64,000 bases of DNA from Gordonia polyisoprenivorans NBRC 16320 = JCM 10675 (GTDB taxonomy: Bacteria; Actinomycetota; Actinomycetes; Mycobacteriales; Mycobacteriaceae), in contig NZ_BAEI01000004.1 of assembly GCF_000241325.1 (NCBI RefSeq), forward strand, positions 83,550 to 147,549. Direction: 5' to 3'. The notes beneath the pieces were generated by a model that was given only the letters and a program-made list of their open reading frames with translations, was not told where the DNA came from and did no database searches. Positions 17,539 to 26,231 of this stretch are shown here, one piece after another. A program made the translations under genes and the position numbers. Positions within the stretch are counted from its first letter, which is position 1; each line of letters opens with the position of its first letter.

Positions 17539-18741
17539 TCATGTTCTCGGGTCGTCTCTGGTCGGGTCGTCTCTGGTCGTCACGGCCGGCGGCAGCCAGA
17601 CGTGCAGGATGAACATCCCGTCGTCGGTGCGGGTCGTCGAGTACCGTCCACCGCTCAACTCCACACGTTCGCCCAACCCGATCAGCCCCAGACCCGACGG
17701 CGGCAGCGTCGGTGACCGGTCGCCGATCGGCAGCGGATTGGCCACCAGCAGGTCGATCCCGCCCGAGCGTCCGGGTTCGACGCGCACGGTCACCGCCGAC
17801 GCCGGTGCGTGCTTGCGTGCGTTGGTCAAACCCTCCTGCAGACAGCGATACAGGGTCCGTGCGGTGGTGGCCGCGACCGTCTGCAGGTCGTCGGTGCGCA
17901 CATAGCTGACGCGCATACCCGCCGCGCGGCTCTGCTCGACGAGGTCGTCCACGTCGTCGCGGCCGGCCTGCGGCTGTTCCGGGTCGGCATCACCGGGGCC
18001 CTCGCGCAGCACCCCGAGTACCTCGCGTAATTCGGTGAGGGCCAGTCGCGAGTTCTCCTCGATCGTCGACGCGGTGTCGTGCACCTGCTCCGGCGTCAGA
18101 TCGGCACGGTAGGCCAACGCCCCGGCATACATGCTCACCGTCGAGATACGGTGCGCCAGAACGTCATGCATCTCCCGCGCGATCCGCGCCCGCTCGACCG
18201 ATCGGGCCTGGGCGACCTTCGCCTGCTGCTCCTGCTCGGCCAGCATGGCCCGCGAGCGCCAACTCGCGAGCAGTTCGCGCCGCGACCCGATGTACATACC
18301 CCACGCCACCAGTACCGCGGTGATCGCGACGATGAACGAGTATCGCACCAACGGTGACTCACTCGGATCGGGTCGATAGACGAACTCGTCTGCGACCGCG
18401 CTACACGCGATTCCCAGCACGATCTGCGGCGCGATCTCACGCCACCGCCGTCGAGTGGACAACGAGACCAGCGCCAACGCCCCGGCTCCCGAGGAACTGA
18501 CCGACACCATTGCGGCCAGGTTGGTCAACGTACACACCAGAACCGGATGGGTTCGGCGCCACCAGGTCGCGACGAAGCACATCACACCGAGGGCCAGATC
18601 GAGGGTCAGCCACCAGATCACATGAGCGCCCACATGATCGGTGCGTCCGATCATCGCCACCGCGGAGATCGCCAGCATCAGCAGCAGACGCCACGTATGG
18701 CTCCACCAATTCAGCGGCGGCTGATAATCCTCGGGACGCAC
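17539..18741 (-). CDS. NarL-family sensor histidine kinase (HisKA_3)
   Basis: 400 residues. About five membrane helices fill residues 15-160, without a large outside domain, so it may sense the membrane or an ABC partner. The dimerisation/phosphoacceptor motif ERARIAREMHDVLAHRISTVSMYAGAL contains the His (about residue 192). The HATPase has LYRCLQEGLTNARKHA (N box) and GLGLIGLGERVELSGG (G box). The C-terminus carries a short repeated Thr-Arg-Asp-Asp-Pro sequence from a duplicated 15-bp DNA segment. The divergent ABC transporter genes 125 bp away are the likely targets of this two-component pair. Confidence 0.92.
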   Translation of the reverse strand: MRPEDYQPPLNWWSHTWRLLLMLAISAVAMIGRTDHVGAHVIWWLTLDLALGVMCFVATWWRRTHPVLVCTLTNLAAMVSVSSSGAGALALVSLSTRRRWREIAPQIVLGIACSAVADEFVYRPDPSESPLVRYSFIVAITAVLVAWGMYIGSRRELLASWRSRAMLAEQEQQAKVAQARSVERARIAREMHDVLAHRISTVSMYAGALAYRADLTPEQVHDTASTIEENSRLALTELREVLGVLREGPGDADPEQPQAGRDDVDDLVEQSRAAGMRVSYVRTDDLQTVAATTARTLYRCLQEGLTNARKHAPASAVTVRVEPGRSGGIDLLVANPLPIGDRSPTLPPSGLGLIGLGERVELSGGRYSTTRTDDGMFILHVWLPPAVTTRDDPTRDDPRT

Positions 18742-18865
18742 CCCCTCACCGTAGTGGGGGTGATCCCCCAGCCGCCTGCACCCGACGGCCAGGCAGTATC
18801 AGACTTTCGTCGTAGATCGGGTCCATCCTCGCGCCCGATGTGCACACCCGCCCGGTGCGGCAACG

Positions 18866-19786
18866 ATGATCTCCATGATCACAGTGGAGAACCTCAGCAA
18901 ACGCTACGGCGAGTACGTCGCCGTCGACAACGTGTCCTTCGCGTGCCGCCCGGGGCAGGTGACCGGCTTCCTCGGACCGAACGGGGCGGGCAAGTCCACC
19001 ACCATGCGGGTGATGACCGGACTGACCCCGGCGACGTCGGGCTCGGTGACGATCGACGGGCAGGCCTATCGCGACATCCCCAATCCCGCCACCGAGGTCG
19101 GCGTACTCCTCGACGCGTCCGCACAGCACGCCGGACGCACCGGCGAGGAGATCCTGCGCCTGACCGCGATGACCATCGGGGTGCCCCGCACCCGGGTCGA
19201 TGAGATGCTCGAACTGGTCAGCCTGACACCGCAGGAAGCCGGCCGGCGGGTCCGCAACTATTCCCTCGGTATGCGGCAGCGACTCGGAATCGCCAACGCG
19301 CTCATGGGCGATCCGCGGGTGTTGATCCTCGACGAACCCGCCAACGGCCTCGACCCGGCGGGCATCCACTGGATGCGCAGCCTGCTGCGCGGCTACGCCG
19401 ATCGTGGCGGCACCGTGTTGCTGTCCTCGCATCTGCTGCACGAGATCGAGATCGTCGCCGACGACCTCGTCGTCATCGGCAACGGACGCATCGTCGCGCA
19501 GGGCACCAAGGCCGAGTTGCTCGCAGGCACCGGAACCACGGTGCGCTCGCTCGACGACCTGGCCCTTGCCGACGCGCTCGACGCCTCGGGCATCAGCGCG
19601 CAGCCGCAGTCCGGCGGCGGACTGTCCACCGACGCCGCCCCCGAGGAGGTGGGGCGGGTCGCCGCGGCGAACGCCATCGTGCTCACGGAGTTGCGCGCCG
19701 GCGACGGCGCCAAACTCGAGGAGATGTTCCTCGAACTGACCGCCTCCACCCAACGCGAACAACCGATGACCGCAGGAGCATTCTGA
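18866..19786 (+). CDS. ABC transporter ATP-binding protein
   Basis: 306 residues. Walker A is GPNGAGKSTT (about 35-44), the signature is NYSLGMRQRLGIANALMGD (about 130-148), Walker B is VLILDEPANGLDPAG (about 151-165) and the switch His follows in LLSSHLLHE. The C-terminal 90 residues are the extra domain usual in CcmA-type exporters for antibiotics or lipids. The start may be either of two ATG codons 12 bases apart. It overlaps the permease start by one base (TGATG). With the two-component genes next door it resembles antibiotic-sensing export modules. Confidence 0.93.
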   Translation: MISMITVENLSKRYGEYVAVDNVSFACRPGQVTGFLGPNGAGKSTTMRVMTGLTPATSGSVTIDGQAYRDIPNPATEVGVLLDASAQHAGRTGEEILRLTAMTIGVPRTRVDEMLELVSLTPQEAGRRVRNYSLGMRQRLGIANALMGDPRVLILDEPANGLDPAGIHWMRSLLRGYADRGGTVLLSSHLLHEIEIVADDLVVIGNGRIVAQGTKAELLAGTGTTVRSLDDLALADALDASGISAQPQSGGGLSTDAAPEEVGRVAAANAIVLTELRAGDGAKLEEMFLELTASTQREQPMTAGAF

Positions 19787-20586
19787 TGACCACCCTCACC
19801 GTTGCCCCGGCCGCGTCCGCGCCCACGCGCACCGCCGGCATTCCGATGACCCGCCTGGGCCGGGTCGAACTCCGCAAACTCGTCGACACCCGCGCCGGAT
19901 TCTGGTTGGCCGCATCCATCGGCGTGCTGTCGGTGGTCGTCGTGGTGGCGATGCTGATCGCCAACCGCAACAGTCTGACCAACCTCACCTTCGGCCAGTT
20001 CTTCGGCATGATGAACATCCCGCTGGGCATCATCCTGCCGGTGATGGCAATCCTGTTGGTCACCGGTGAATGGAGTCAGCGCTCGGCGTTGACGACGTTC
20101 ACGATGGAACCGCGTCGCGAACGGATCATCGTCGCGAAACTACTGACCGCACTGATCGCCTCGGTGATCGCCGTCGGCCTCGCCCTCGCGCTCGGGGCGG
20201 TGGGCAACGTGATCGCCGGTCTCGCCTTCGCCGATCCGGCCGGAGCATGGTCGTTCACCGCTGCGGGACTGGTGAACTCCTTTGTGCTGCAACTGTTCGG
20301 GCTGCTCCTCGGATTCGGCTTCGCCGCGCTCATCCTGAACACTCCCGGCGCGATCGTCGCCTACTTCGTGCTGCCGACCGCGCTGACCCTCGTCAGCCAG
20401 CTGGTGCCGTGGTTCCACGACCATCTCGGAGCCTGGGTCGACACCGGAATGACCAACGCGCCCTTCCAATCCGAGCAGTGGGCGAGCGGTGGCGAATGGG
20501 CCAAGCTCGTCGTCTCCGGAATCGTGTGGATCGGTATCCCGCTGTTCTTCGGCGTGCTGCGCATCCTGCGCGGTGAGGTGAAGTAG
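19786..20586 (+). CDS. ABC-2 type permease subunit
   Basis: 266 residues with about six membrane helices. The N-terminus RLGRVELRKLVDTRAGFWL is typical of ABC-2 permeases that pair with a separate ATPase. Other marks are LLVTGEWSQRSALTTFTMEPRRERIIVAKLL (the coupling segment) and paired helices after it. It should form the membrane channel for the ATPase encoded just upstream, with which it is translationally coupled. A perfect 15-bp hairpin ends the operon. Substrate unknown. Confidence 0.9.
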   Translation: MTTLTVAPAASAPTRTAGIPMTRLGRVELRKLVDTRAGFWLAASIGVLSVVVVVAMLIANRNSLTNLTFGQFFGMMNIPLGIILPVMAILLVTGEWSQRSALTTFTMEPRRERIIVAKLLTALIASVIAVGLALALGAVGNVIAGLAFADPAGAWSFTAAGLVNSFVLQLFGLLLGFGFAALILNTPGAIVAYFVLPTALTLVSQLVPWFHDHLGAWVDTGMTNAPFQSEQWASGGEWAKLVVSGIVWIGIPLFFGVLRILRGEVK

Positions 20587-20618
20587 CCGCAGCGGCCGCC
20601 ACATCGGTACATCGGGAC

Positions 20619-20654
20619 GTCGAGGCGCCCACCGACAACGGTGGGCGCCTCGAC
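20619..20654 (+). terminator. Perfect 15-bp hairpin after the ABC operon
   Basis: GTCGAGGCGCCCACC - GACAAC - GGTGGGCGCCTCGAC: 15 paired bases with no mismatch and a six-base loop. It is followed by AGTGAATTGACA rather than a T-tract. Placed between the permease and the protease gene, it most likely isolates the two transcripts. Confidence 0.75.
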
Positions 20655-20723
20655 AGTGAATTGACAGCCAATTCCACACAATCCTCTCGGATTGCTCTCA
20701 GTGACCTTGGGCAACGTGGTCTG

Positions 20724-22169
20724 GTGACCACAGATCGCCATCCCGACAACCACGTTCCGGGCGAGAGCACCCCAGAGACGCCCACCGCGCCGGTGAGCCC
20801 GCCACCGCATGTGCCCGCCGGCGCAACCCACCCGTACGGCCAGCCCGCCGGAGGGTGGGGCCCGACCCCCGGCTACACCCCACCTCCGTCCGGCCCGTAC
20901 GCGACCGGAGGATACGAGCCTTCTGGGCACCACCCGGGTGGCCACTACCCCACCGGCCCCTCCACCACCGGCCCCTCCACCACCACGCCGATACCCGCCG
21001 GAGCCACCGCACGTCGGTCGTCGATGAAACCGATCATCGCGACGGCGGTCATCGCGGGATTGCTCGGCGGCGCAGTCGCTCTCGGCGGAAGCGCGCTCGT
21101 CGATCACAGCACCGCGGCGGCACCCCAACTCGCCACCCCGGCCGCGACCACAGCCGCCCCCGCCCAGCCGGGTTCCATCACTTATGCCGCGCAGGCGGCG
21201 TCGAAGTTCACCGCCGACATCGAGGTCGCCGGCAGCCAGGGCACCGCGGTCGGCAGTGGCATCGTGCTCTCCCCCGACGGCTACATCCTGACCAACAACC
21301 ACGTGATCGCCGGAGCTGGTGGCACCTCGGCGATCCAGGTCACCACCGCCGACCAGAAGACCTACCAGGCCTCGGTCGTGGGTACCTCACCGTCCTACGA
21401 CCTGGCGGTGATCAAACTGCAGAACGCGTCCGGGTTGACCCCGGCAACACTCGGCAATTCGGACGGCCTGCAGGTCGGGCAGCAGGTCGTCGCGGTCGGC
21501 AGCCCGGAGAATCTGTCCAACACGGTGACCTCCGGCATCATCAGCAATCTCTCGCGCACCGTGACCGCAGGCGATGAGCAGGGTTCGCAGGTCGCGGTCT
21601 ACAACGGACTCCAGACCGATACGCCGATCAATCCCGGCAACTCCGGTGGGCCGCTGGTCAATCTGTCCGGCCAGGTGATCGGGGTGAACTCGGCGGTCGA
21701 CACCGGCCAGGCATCCCAGGGCGGCGTCCAGGCCTTCGGTCTGGGTTTCGCCATCCCCATCAACACGGCTCGGCGCGTCGCCAACGAGTTGCTTGCCGAC
21801 GGCCACGCGACCAAGCCCGTGCTGGGGGTGACCGGTTCGCTGGCCGAAACCAACGCCGCCGACGTCGAGGGCGCCCAGGTGACCGCGGTGAGCGGGGACG
21901 GTGCGGCAGCGGCCGCCGGCATCAAATCCGGTGACGTCATCACCAAGGTGGGCGATCAACGTGTGACCAGCTACGCCGACCTGATGGCCCAGATCCTCAC
22001 CCACGAACCCGGCTCGACGGTACCCATCACCGTGTCCAGCGGCGGCCAGGAACACACGGTCACCGTGAAACTCGGCAGTGCCGTGGACAATGCGCAGACC
22101 ACGGTGCCCAGCAACGGCAACGGAAACGGTGGCACCGGCGGCGGCACGGGAGGCCTGCCCTTCCCCTGA
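20724..22169 (+). CDS. HtrA/DegP-like membrane-anchored serine protease with PDZ domain
   Basis: About 481 residues. A Pro/Gly/His/Tyr-rich cytoplasmic region (1-95) leads to one membrane helix (PIIATAVIAGLLGGAVALGGSAL). The trypsin-like domain carries the catalytic triad: His in ILTNNHVIAG, Asp in SPSYDLAVIKL, Ser in INPGNSGGPLV. A PDZ domain follows (GVTGSLAETNAADVEGAQV ... AGIKSGDVITKVGDQRV), and the tail is Gly/Asn-rich. It works outside the membrane in envelope protein quality control. A GTG at 20724 is my start; an in-frame TTG at 20661 is possible but less likely. Confidence 0.92.
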   Translation: MTTDRHPDNHVPGESTPETPTAPVSPPPHVPAGATHPYGQPAGGWGPTPGYTPPPSGPYATGGYEPSGHHPGGHYPTGPSTTGPSTTTPIPAGATARRSSMKPIIATAVIAGLLGGAVALGGSALVDHSTAAAPQLATPAATTAAPAQPGSITYAAQAASKFTADIEVAGSQGTAVGSGIVLSPDGYILTNNHVIAGAGGTSAIQVTTADQKTYQASVVGTSPSYDLAVIKLQNASGLTPATLGNSDGLQVGQQVVAVGSPENLSNTVTSGIISNLSRTVTAGDEQGSQVAVYNGLQTDTPINPGNSGGPLVNLSGQVIGVNSAVDTGQASQGGVQAFGLGFAIPINTARRVANELLADGHATKPVLGVTGSLAETNAADVEGAQVTAVSGDGAAAAAGIKSGDVITKVGDQRVTSYADLMAQILTHEPGSTVPITVSSGGQEHTVTVKLGSAVDNAQTTVPSNGNGNGGTGGGTGGLPFP

Positions 22170-22224
22170 TCCCCACATCCGATTCGACGGCCTGCCGTGC
22201 ACCCCGGTGGGTCCGGGTGATCAG

Positions 22225-23322
22225 ATGGTCGGCATGAACTCCAGCGCCACCGGGGACTCGCTGTCCACCGAGATCGCCGCTCTGGCCACCGACGCGGCGC
22301 GCTTGGCCGAGCAGTTGGCCGCCGTCTCGGAACCCGATGACGCACTGCGGTTCCAACTCGCCGACGACGCGATACGCCGTGCTCGTCTGGATCTCACCTA
22401 CGCCGACGCCGCGCTCTCCGACGCCGCGCTCGCCGACTCCTCGCCCGCCCGCTCCAGTGATCGCCGGGAGACCGTCCGACTCGTCGTCACCGCCACCCGA
22501 GCGCTGTTGCGGCGCACCGCGAACGAGGTGGCGCGAGCGCTGCGCGCCCGACCGCACGCGGTGCTGATCCGCGTGGTCATCACCCTCGCGATCAGCCTGT
22601 CGTTGGTGGTCGTCTATCGATCGGTGGGATGGGCGACCTACGAGAAGGCCGGGTCGCTGACCCTGTATGTCTTCGGTGGCGTCGTCGGGAGTGTGGTGTG
22701 CACCAACGCCTTGTGCTTCGACGCCGCACGGGTGTGGACCGACATCCGGGCCGGCGAACGTCTGTGGCGAATCCTGGTCGCCAAGAACCTGATGATCCTG
22801 ATAGGGGTCGCGATAGCGGCCGTACCCATCCTCGCCTACCTCGCCGTCACCACCGATCTCGACCTCGCGGCGATGATCGACCAGTTCGTCGTCATGGTGC
22901 TCGTCTGGCTCGGTGTGGGCAACGTGCTCTCCGTGGTCGCGCCGCTGCGACACGAATCGCTCTCGGCGCGGCTTCGCGACGGGACGTGGCGTCCGTATCT
23001 GGTGTCGTTCGGCATCTCCTACGTCGTCGGGCTCACGGTGAATCTGATGATCTATTGGCGCCTGTGGGCACGCCAGCTGGCGTCGGAATCGCTGACCGCC
23101 CCGTCCTGGACACTGCAGTTGTTGCTGCTGGCCAGCGGTGCGCTGCTGTGGATTTCGTTGACCGTGATCGCGGTGTCGGTGGCCGGCCTCGCACCGGTGC
23201 GTGTGATGCTGCTGCGCGAGGTGCTCGCGACCCCCACCACCGATCAGGTACGGGCGGGTGCCGATCGCAGGACGAAGGCGGTCGCCGCGTCGACGACGAC
23301 GTCGAGATCCGACCCCAGATGA
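22225..23322 (+). CDS. Polytopic membrane protein, unknown
   Basis: 365 residues. The N-terminal 85 residues are helical and charged, followed by a basic linker (ALLRRTANEVARALRARPHAV) and six membrane segments between about residues 110 and 330. A soluble-looking TDIRAGERLWRILVAKNL segment sits between helices 2 and 3. The C-terminus is hydrophilic. I do not recognise the family. The last 79 bases overlap the end of the convergent tetR gene, which is unusual and suggests the tail is not under strong constraint. The ATG at 22225 has a GGTGAT-like site; the ATG at 22234 is also possible. Confidence 0.7.
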   Translation: MVGMNSSATGDSLSTEIAALATDAARLAEQLAAVSEPDDALRFQLADDAIRRARLDLTYADAALSDAALADSSPARSSDRRETVRLVVTATRALLRRTANEVARALRARPHAVLIRVVITLAISLSLVVVYRSVGWATYEKAGSLTLYVFGGVVGSVVCTNALCFDAARVWTDIRAGERLWRILVAKNLMILIGVAIAAVPILAYLAVTTDLDLAAMIDQFVVMVLVWLGVGNVLSVVAPLRHESLSARLRDGTWRPYLVSFGISYVVGLTVNLMIYWRLWARQLASESLTAPSWTLQLLLLASGALLWISLTVIAVSVAGLAPVRVMLLREVLATPTTDQVRAGADRRTKAVAASTTTSRSDPR

Positions 23323-23876
23323 CCGCCCAGCCACTGCCGTGCCAGCTCGGCCATCGCGCCGGCGAACATCACCGCCCCGACCTGATCGGCCCTCGGACGT
23401 GACGTCCGATCCTGGTGGAGGCGAACGGTTTCGGCCAGGACCGACGACATGAGGAGTTCCTCGGTCGCCACGCGACGGGCGGCGAGCACCGGGTTGGCGC
23501 GGGCATGGGTGAACAGGATCGCGCCGCGCCGTGGATCGTCGCCGGCATGACCGAGCACGGCGCGGATACCCGCCGCGGTGCGCGATCGCACCGATCGGCC
23601 GGCGCACTCGATCGCCGCGGCGACCACACCCGCGAGGTCGGCGGCAACCTCGTCGTAGAGCTCGCCGAGTAACTCGTCGACGTCGGCGAAACTCTCGTAG
23701 AAGTAGCGGGAGTTGAGGCCGCTCGCGCGGCACAGCGCCCGCACCGACAGCGCCGACGGGTCGTGACCGAGCAGGTCGGTACCCAGCAGGTCGTAGGCCG
23801 CGGCGATCAGCAGCGCCCGTCGTTCGGTACGCCGATCGCTCAACGAGACCCCGGCCCATCGGGTCGTGTTCGACAT
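23244..23876 (-). CDS. TetR family transcriptional regulator
   Basis: 210 residues. The N-terminal HTH is RRTERRALLIAAAYDLLGTD ... LSVRALCRASGLNSRYFYESFADVDELLGELYDEV, the usual TetR recognition helix with Tyr-Phe-Tyr. The remaining helices form the ligand and dimer domain. It is divergent from the MpaB-like oxygenase gene, and a perfect 26-bp palindrome lies between them, so it probably represses itself and that gene. Its 3' end overlaps the membrane protein gene by 79 bases tail to tail. Confidence 0.88.
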   Translation of the reverse strand: MSNTTRWAGVSLSDRRTERRALLIAAAYDLLGTDLLGHDPSALSVRALCRASGLNSRYFYESFADVDELLGELYDEVAADLAGVVAAAIECAGRSVRSRTAAGIRAVLGHAGDDPRRGAILFTHARANPVLAARRVATEELLMSSVLAETVRLHQDRTSRPRADQVGAVMFAGAMAELARQWLGGHLGSDLDVVVDAATAFVLRSAPART

Positions 23877-23911
23877 CGTCTCACCGTACGGCGCGTGGCG
23901 AGATCACGAAA

Positions 23912-23963
23912 GGTCTGGTCACAGGTGTGACCAGACCGTAGTCTGGGCACATGCGTGGCCAGA
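23912..23963. promoter_or_regulatory. TetR operator candidates between tetR and the mpaB-like gene
   Basis: Site 1 (23912-23937): GGTCTGGTCACA - GG - TGTGACCAGACC, twelve perfectly paired bases per arm. Site 2 (23942-23963): TCTGGGCAC - ATGC - GTGGCCAGA, eight of nine paired, with the same TCTGG ... CCAGA core. Two related sites 28-30 bases apart suggest cooperative binding. Site 2 runs across the ATG at 23951, supporting the later start for the oxygenase gene. Confidence 0.75.
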
Positions 23964-24004
23964 AATTGTCCGGTCGCGCACCACCACGAGCGCAGGGAGA
24001 GACG

Positions 24005-25102
24005 ATGAAGACTCCGTCCGCGATCAGGCTGCCCCGCAGCGGCCTGGGATCACTGCCGCTGCCGACCCTGCCGTTGCCGACCCTGCCGCACCAGTGGGTC
24101 GGCGACTGGCTCACCGGCTTCTTCGACGCGAACATCCGCGCAAAGTTCTTCCGGGGCATGGAGTTCGAGGAGCCGGCCGGCGATCCGGGATGGTTCGGTC
24201 CGGACAGCGCCACCTGGTATGTCCACTCGCACACGCCTGCCCTCGTCTTCGGGTTGCAGTGCGCGTCTTATCTGGAGCGCCTCGACCCGAGCATCTACTG
24301 GATGGGGATGCACCACTCCCGGCTGGTGGAACGCTCCGACGACCCGGCCGCACTGCCCCGGATCGATCCCGAGGGTGCATCCGTTCGCTTGGGACACTCG
24401 GTCGCCTTCTTCATCGGTACCGCCTACGGCAGCACCGAGACCGCCGAACGACTGGCGCGCACGGTCCGCGCCATGCATCACACGATCAAGGGCACTCGTC
24501 CCGACGGCGCCACCTACGACGCCGACGATCCCGAGTGGTTGCGCTGGAATTACGCCACCGTGGTGTGGGGATTGGCGACGGCACACGAGATCTACCATCC
24601 GCGGCCGCTGCGCGGTGCCGACCTCGATCGCTATTACGGCGAGTTCATCCGGGTCGGTCATGCGCTCGGGGGCACCGACCTCCCGACCACCAAGGCCGAG
24701 ACCCTCGAGTGCCTGCGGTCGTATCTGCCGCGCCTGGCGGTGACCTACGGGGCGGCGATGGCGACCGGCACCAACGTGCCCAATCCCGCTGCGGCTGCGG
24801 TCGACTGGGCGATTCGCGACACCCTACCCCGGTGGGCGGCGCAACTGGTCATGTATTCCCCACCCCATCCCGTCGAGCGCCGCGCCCGGCGCAGCGCGGT
24901 GTGGTCACTGCTCAATGCCGCCCACGCCGGCATCGGCGAGCTTCCGGAGTTCACCGCGGCCCGCCGCCGGGTGGCCGGCGGGACGAGCGCCGCCCACACC
25001 GAGCCGACACATGTGCCCGGCACCGACCCGGTGCTGGGTCGGGCCGAGATCGAGGCCGAGTTCGCTCAGACCCGGGCGAGTTTCTCGACCCTCGCCAGAT
25101 GA
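24005..25102 (+). CDS. Oxygenase MpaB family protein (DUF2236)
   Basis: 365 residues. Motifs of the DUF2236/MpaB family are visible: GMEFEEPAGDPGWFGPDSATWYVHSHTPAL near the N-terminus, then ARTVRAMHHTIKG (family RxxxxHxxVxG-type motif), a GATYDADDPEWLRWNYATVVWGL stretch and YHPRPL. The family includes heme-containing oxygenases such as latex-clearing protein Lcp and MpaB, so this may bind b-type heme and cleave or oxidise a hydrophobic substrate. No signal peptide is visible. The ATG at 24005 follows AGGGAGAG; the ATG at 23951 lies in an operator. The last 37 bases overlap the convergent acyl-CoA dehydrogenase gene. Confidence 0.82.
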   Translation: MKTPSAIRLPRSGLGSLPLPTLPLPTLPHQWVGDWLTGFFDANIRAKFFRGMEFEEPAGDPGWFGPDSATWYVHSHTPALVFGLQCASYLERLDPSIYWMGMHHSRLVERSDDPAALPRIDPEGASVRLGHSVAFFIGTAYGSTETAERLARTVRAMHHTIKGTRPDGATYDADDPEWLRWNYATVVWGLATAHEIYHPRPLRGADLDRYYGEFIRVGHALGGTDLPTTKAETLECLRSYLPRLAVTYGAAMATGTNVPNPAAAAVDWAIRDTLPRWAAQLVMYSPPHPVERRARRSAVWSLLNAAHAGIGELPEFTAARRRVAGGTSAAHTEPTHVPGTDPVLGRAEIEAEFAQTRASFSTLAR

Positions 25103-26211
25103 GCGTCGGCCGAACCGAATTCGTACTCGATGACGGTCAGTCGCCGGAAGTAGTGTCCGATCGCGAGTTCCTCGGTCATGCCCATCCCGCCGTGCAGCTG
25201 CACCGAGTTCTGGCCGATGAATCGTGCGGCCCGGCTGATCGTGGCCTTGGCCGCCGACACCGCCGCAGCCCGCTCGGCGGGTTCGGCGTCGAGCGACAGG
25301 ATCGCCAGATACTGTGCGGCAACCGCCTGTTCGAGTTCGATGTACATGTCGACCATGCGGTGCGCCAATGCCTGGAAGCCGGCGAGCGGGCGCCCGAACT
25401 GCTGACGCTGGGTGGTGTAGGCAACGGTGTCGGCGAGCACCTTGCGCATCAACCCGACCGCTTCGGAGACCACCGCGGCGGTGGCGGTGTCCCATGCGCG
25501 TTCGAGTAGCGCGAGCGCGTCGGCACCGCGGGCGATCAATGCGTCGCCGCCCACCTGCACGCCGTCGAGGGTGAGGTCCGCGGCACGGCGGTCGTCGACG
25601 GTGCGGAACTCGTGCTGGGTCAGCCCGGCCGGCGTCGCGTCGCCGAGCGGGATAAGGAACAGGCCGATGCCGTCGCGGTCGTCGTCGCTGCCGGCGATCC
25701 GCGCGGTGAGGATCAGCTGGTCGGCGATCGGGGCGGTGGTGACAACGGCCTTGGCGCCGTGGAGAACCCAGCCGCCGTCGGACTCCTCGGCGCGGGTGGT
25801 CACGTGGTGCAGCCGTCCGCCCGAGGTGTCCTCGAGTGCGGCGGTGGCCACGAGGGTCTCGCCCGCGGTCACCGACCGCGCGACCTCGAGTGCGCCGTCG
25901 TGTCCGGTACGCGCGAGCAGGCCGGCGCCGAGGACCACCGTGTCGACGAACGGTTCGACGACGAGGGCGCGGCCGAGCGCCTCGGTGACGACCATCAGCT
26001 CCTCGGGGCCGCCGTCGTCACCGCCGACCGTCGAGGGCAGGCAGGCACCGATGACGCCGAGTTCGTCGGCAAAGGCGCGCCAGATCTGTGGTTGCCATCC
26101 GTCACCGACCTTGGCGACCTTGCGGCTCTCGGTGAGGTCGTAGCGGGAATCGAGAAAGCGGGTGAGCCCGTCGGCGAGCAGTTGCTGTTCGGCGGTGAGA
26201 TCGAAATCCAT
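25066..26211 (-). CDS. Acyl-CoA dehydrogenase family protein, subunit-like partner
   Basis: 381 residues with the acyl-CoA dehydrogenase fold: MDFDLTAEQQLLADGLTRFLDSRYD start, LGVIGACLPSTVGGDDGGP, a degenerate middle domain, and C-terminal YTTQRQQFGRPLAGFQALAHRMVDMYIELEQA plus RAARFIGQNSVQLHGGMGMTEELAIGHYFRRL. It lies 20 bp after a second dehydrogenase gene. In mycolic-acid actinobacteria such adjacent pairs commonly form two-chain enzymes acting on steroid or fatty acyl-CoA side chains; which chain is catalytic cannot be read here. The 3' end overlaps the mpaB-like gene by 37 bases. Confidence 0.85.
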   Translation of the reverse strand: MDFDLTAEQQLLADGLTRFLDSRYDLTESRKVAKVGDGWQPQIWRAFADELGVIGACLPSTVGGDDGGPEELMVVTEALGRALVVEPFVDTVVLGAGLLARTGHDGALEVARSVTAGETLVATAALEDTSGGRLHHVTTRAEESDGGWVLHGAKAVVTTAPIADQLILTARIAGSDDDRDGIGLFLIPLGDATPAGLTQHEFRTVDDRRAADLTLDGVQVGGDALIARGADALALLERAWDTATAAVVSEAVGLMRKVLADTVAYTTQRQQFGRPLAGFQALAHRMVDMYIELEQAVAAQYLAILSLDAEPAERAAAVSAAKATISRAARFIGQNSVQLHGGMGMTEELAIGHYFRRLTVIEYEFGSADAHLARVEKLARV

Positions 26212-26231
26212 GGTGGGTGAAACCTTTCCGG

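Noticed and set aside
20661..20690. TTGACA -35 box before the HtrA-like gene
   Set aside because: No recognisable -10 at 16-18 bases; kept only as a possible weak promoter.
22060..23859. Long minus-strand open frame across the membrane protein and tetR region
   Set aside because: It has the composition of a shadow frame and conflicts with the well-supported HTH of the TetR protein.
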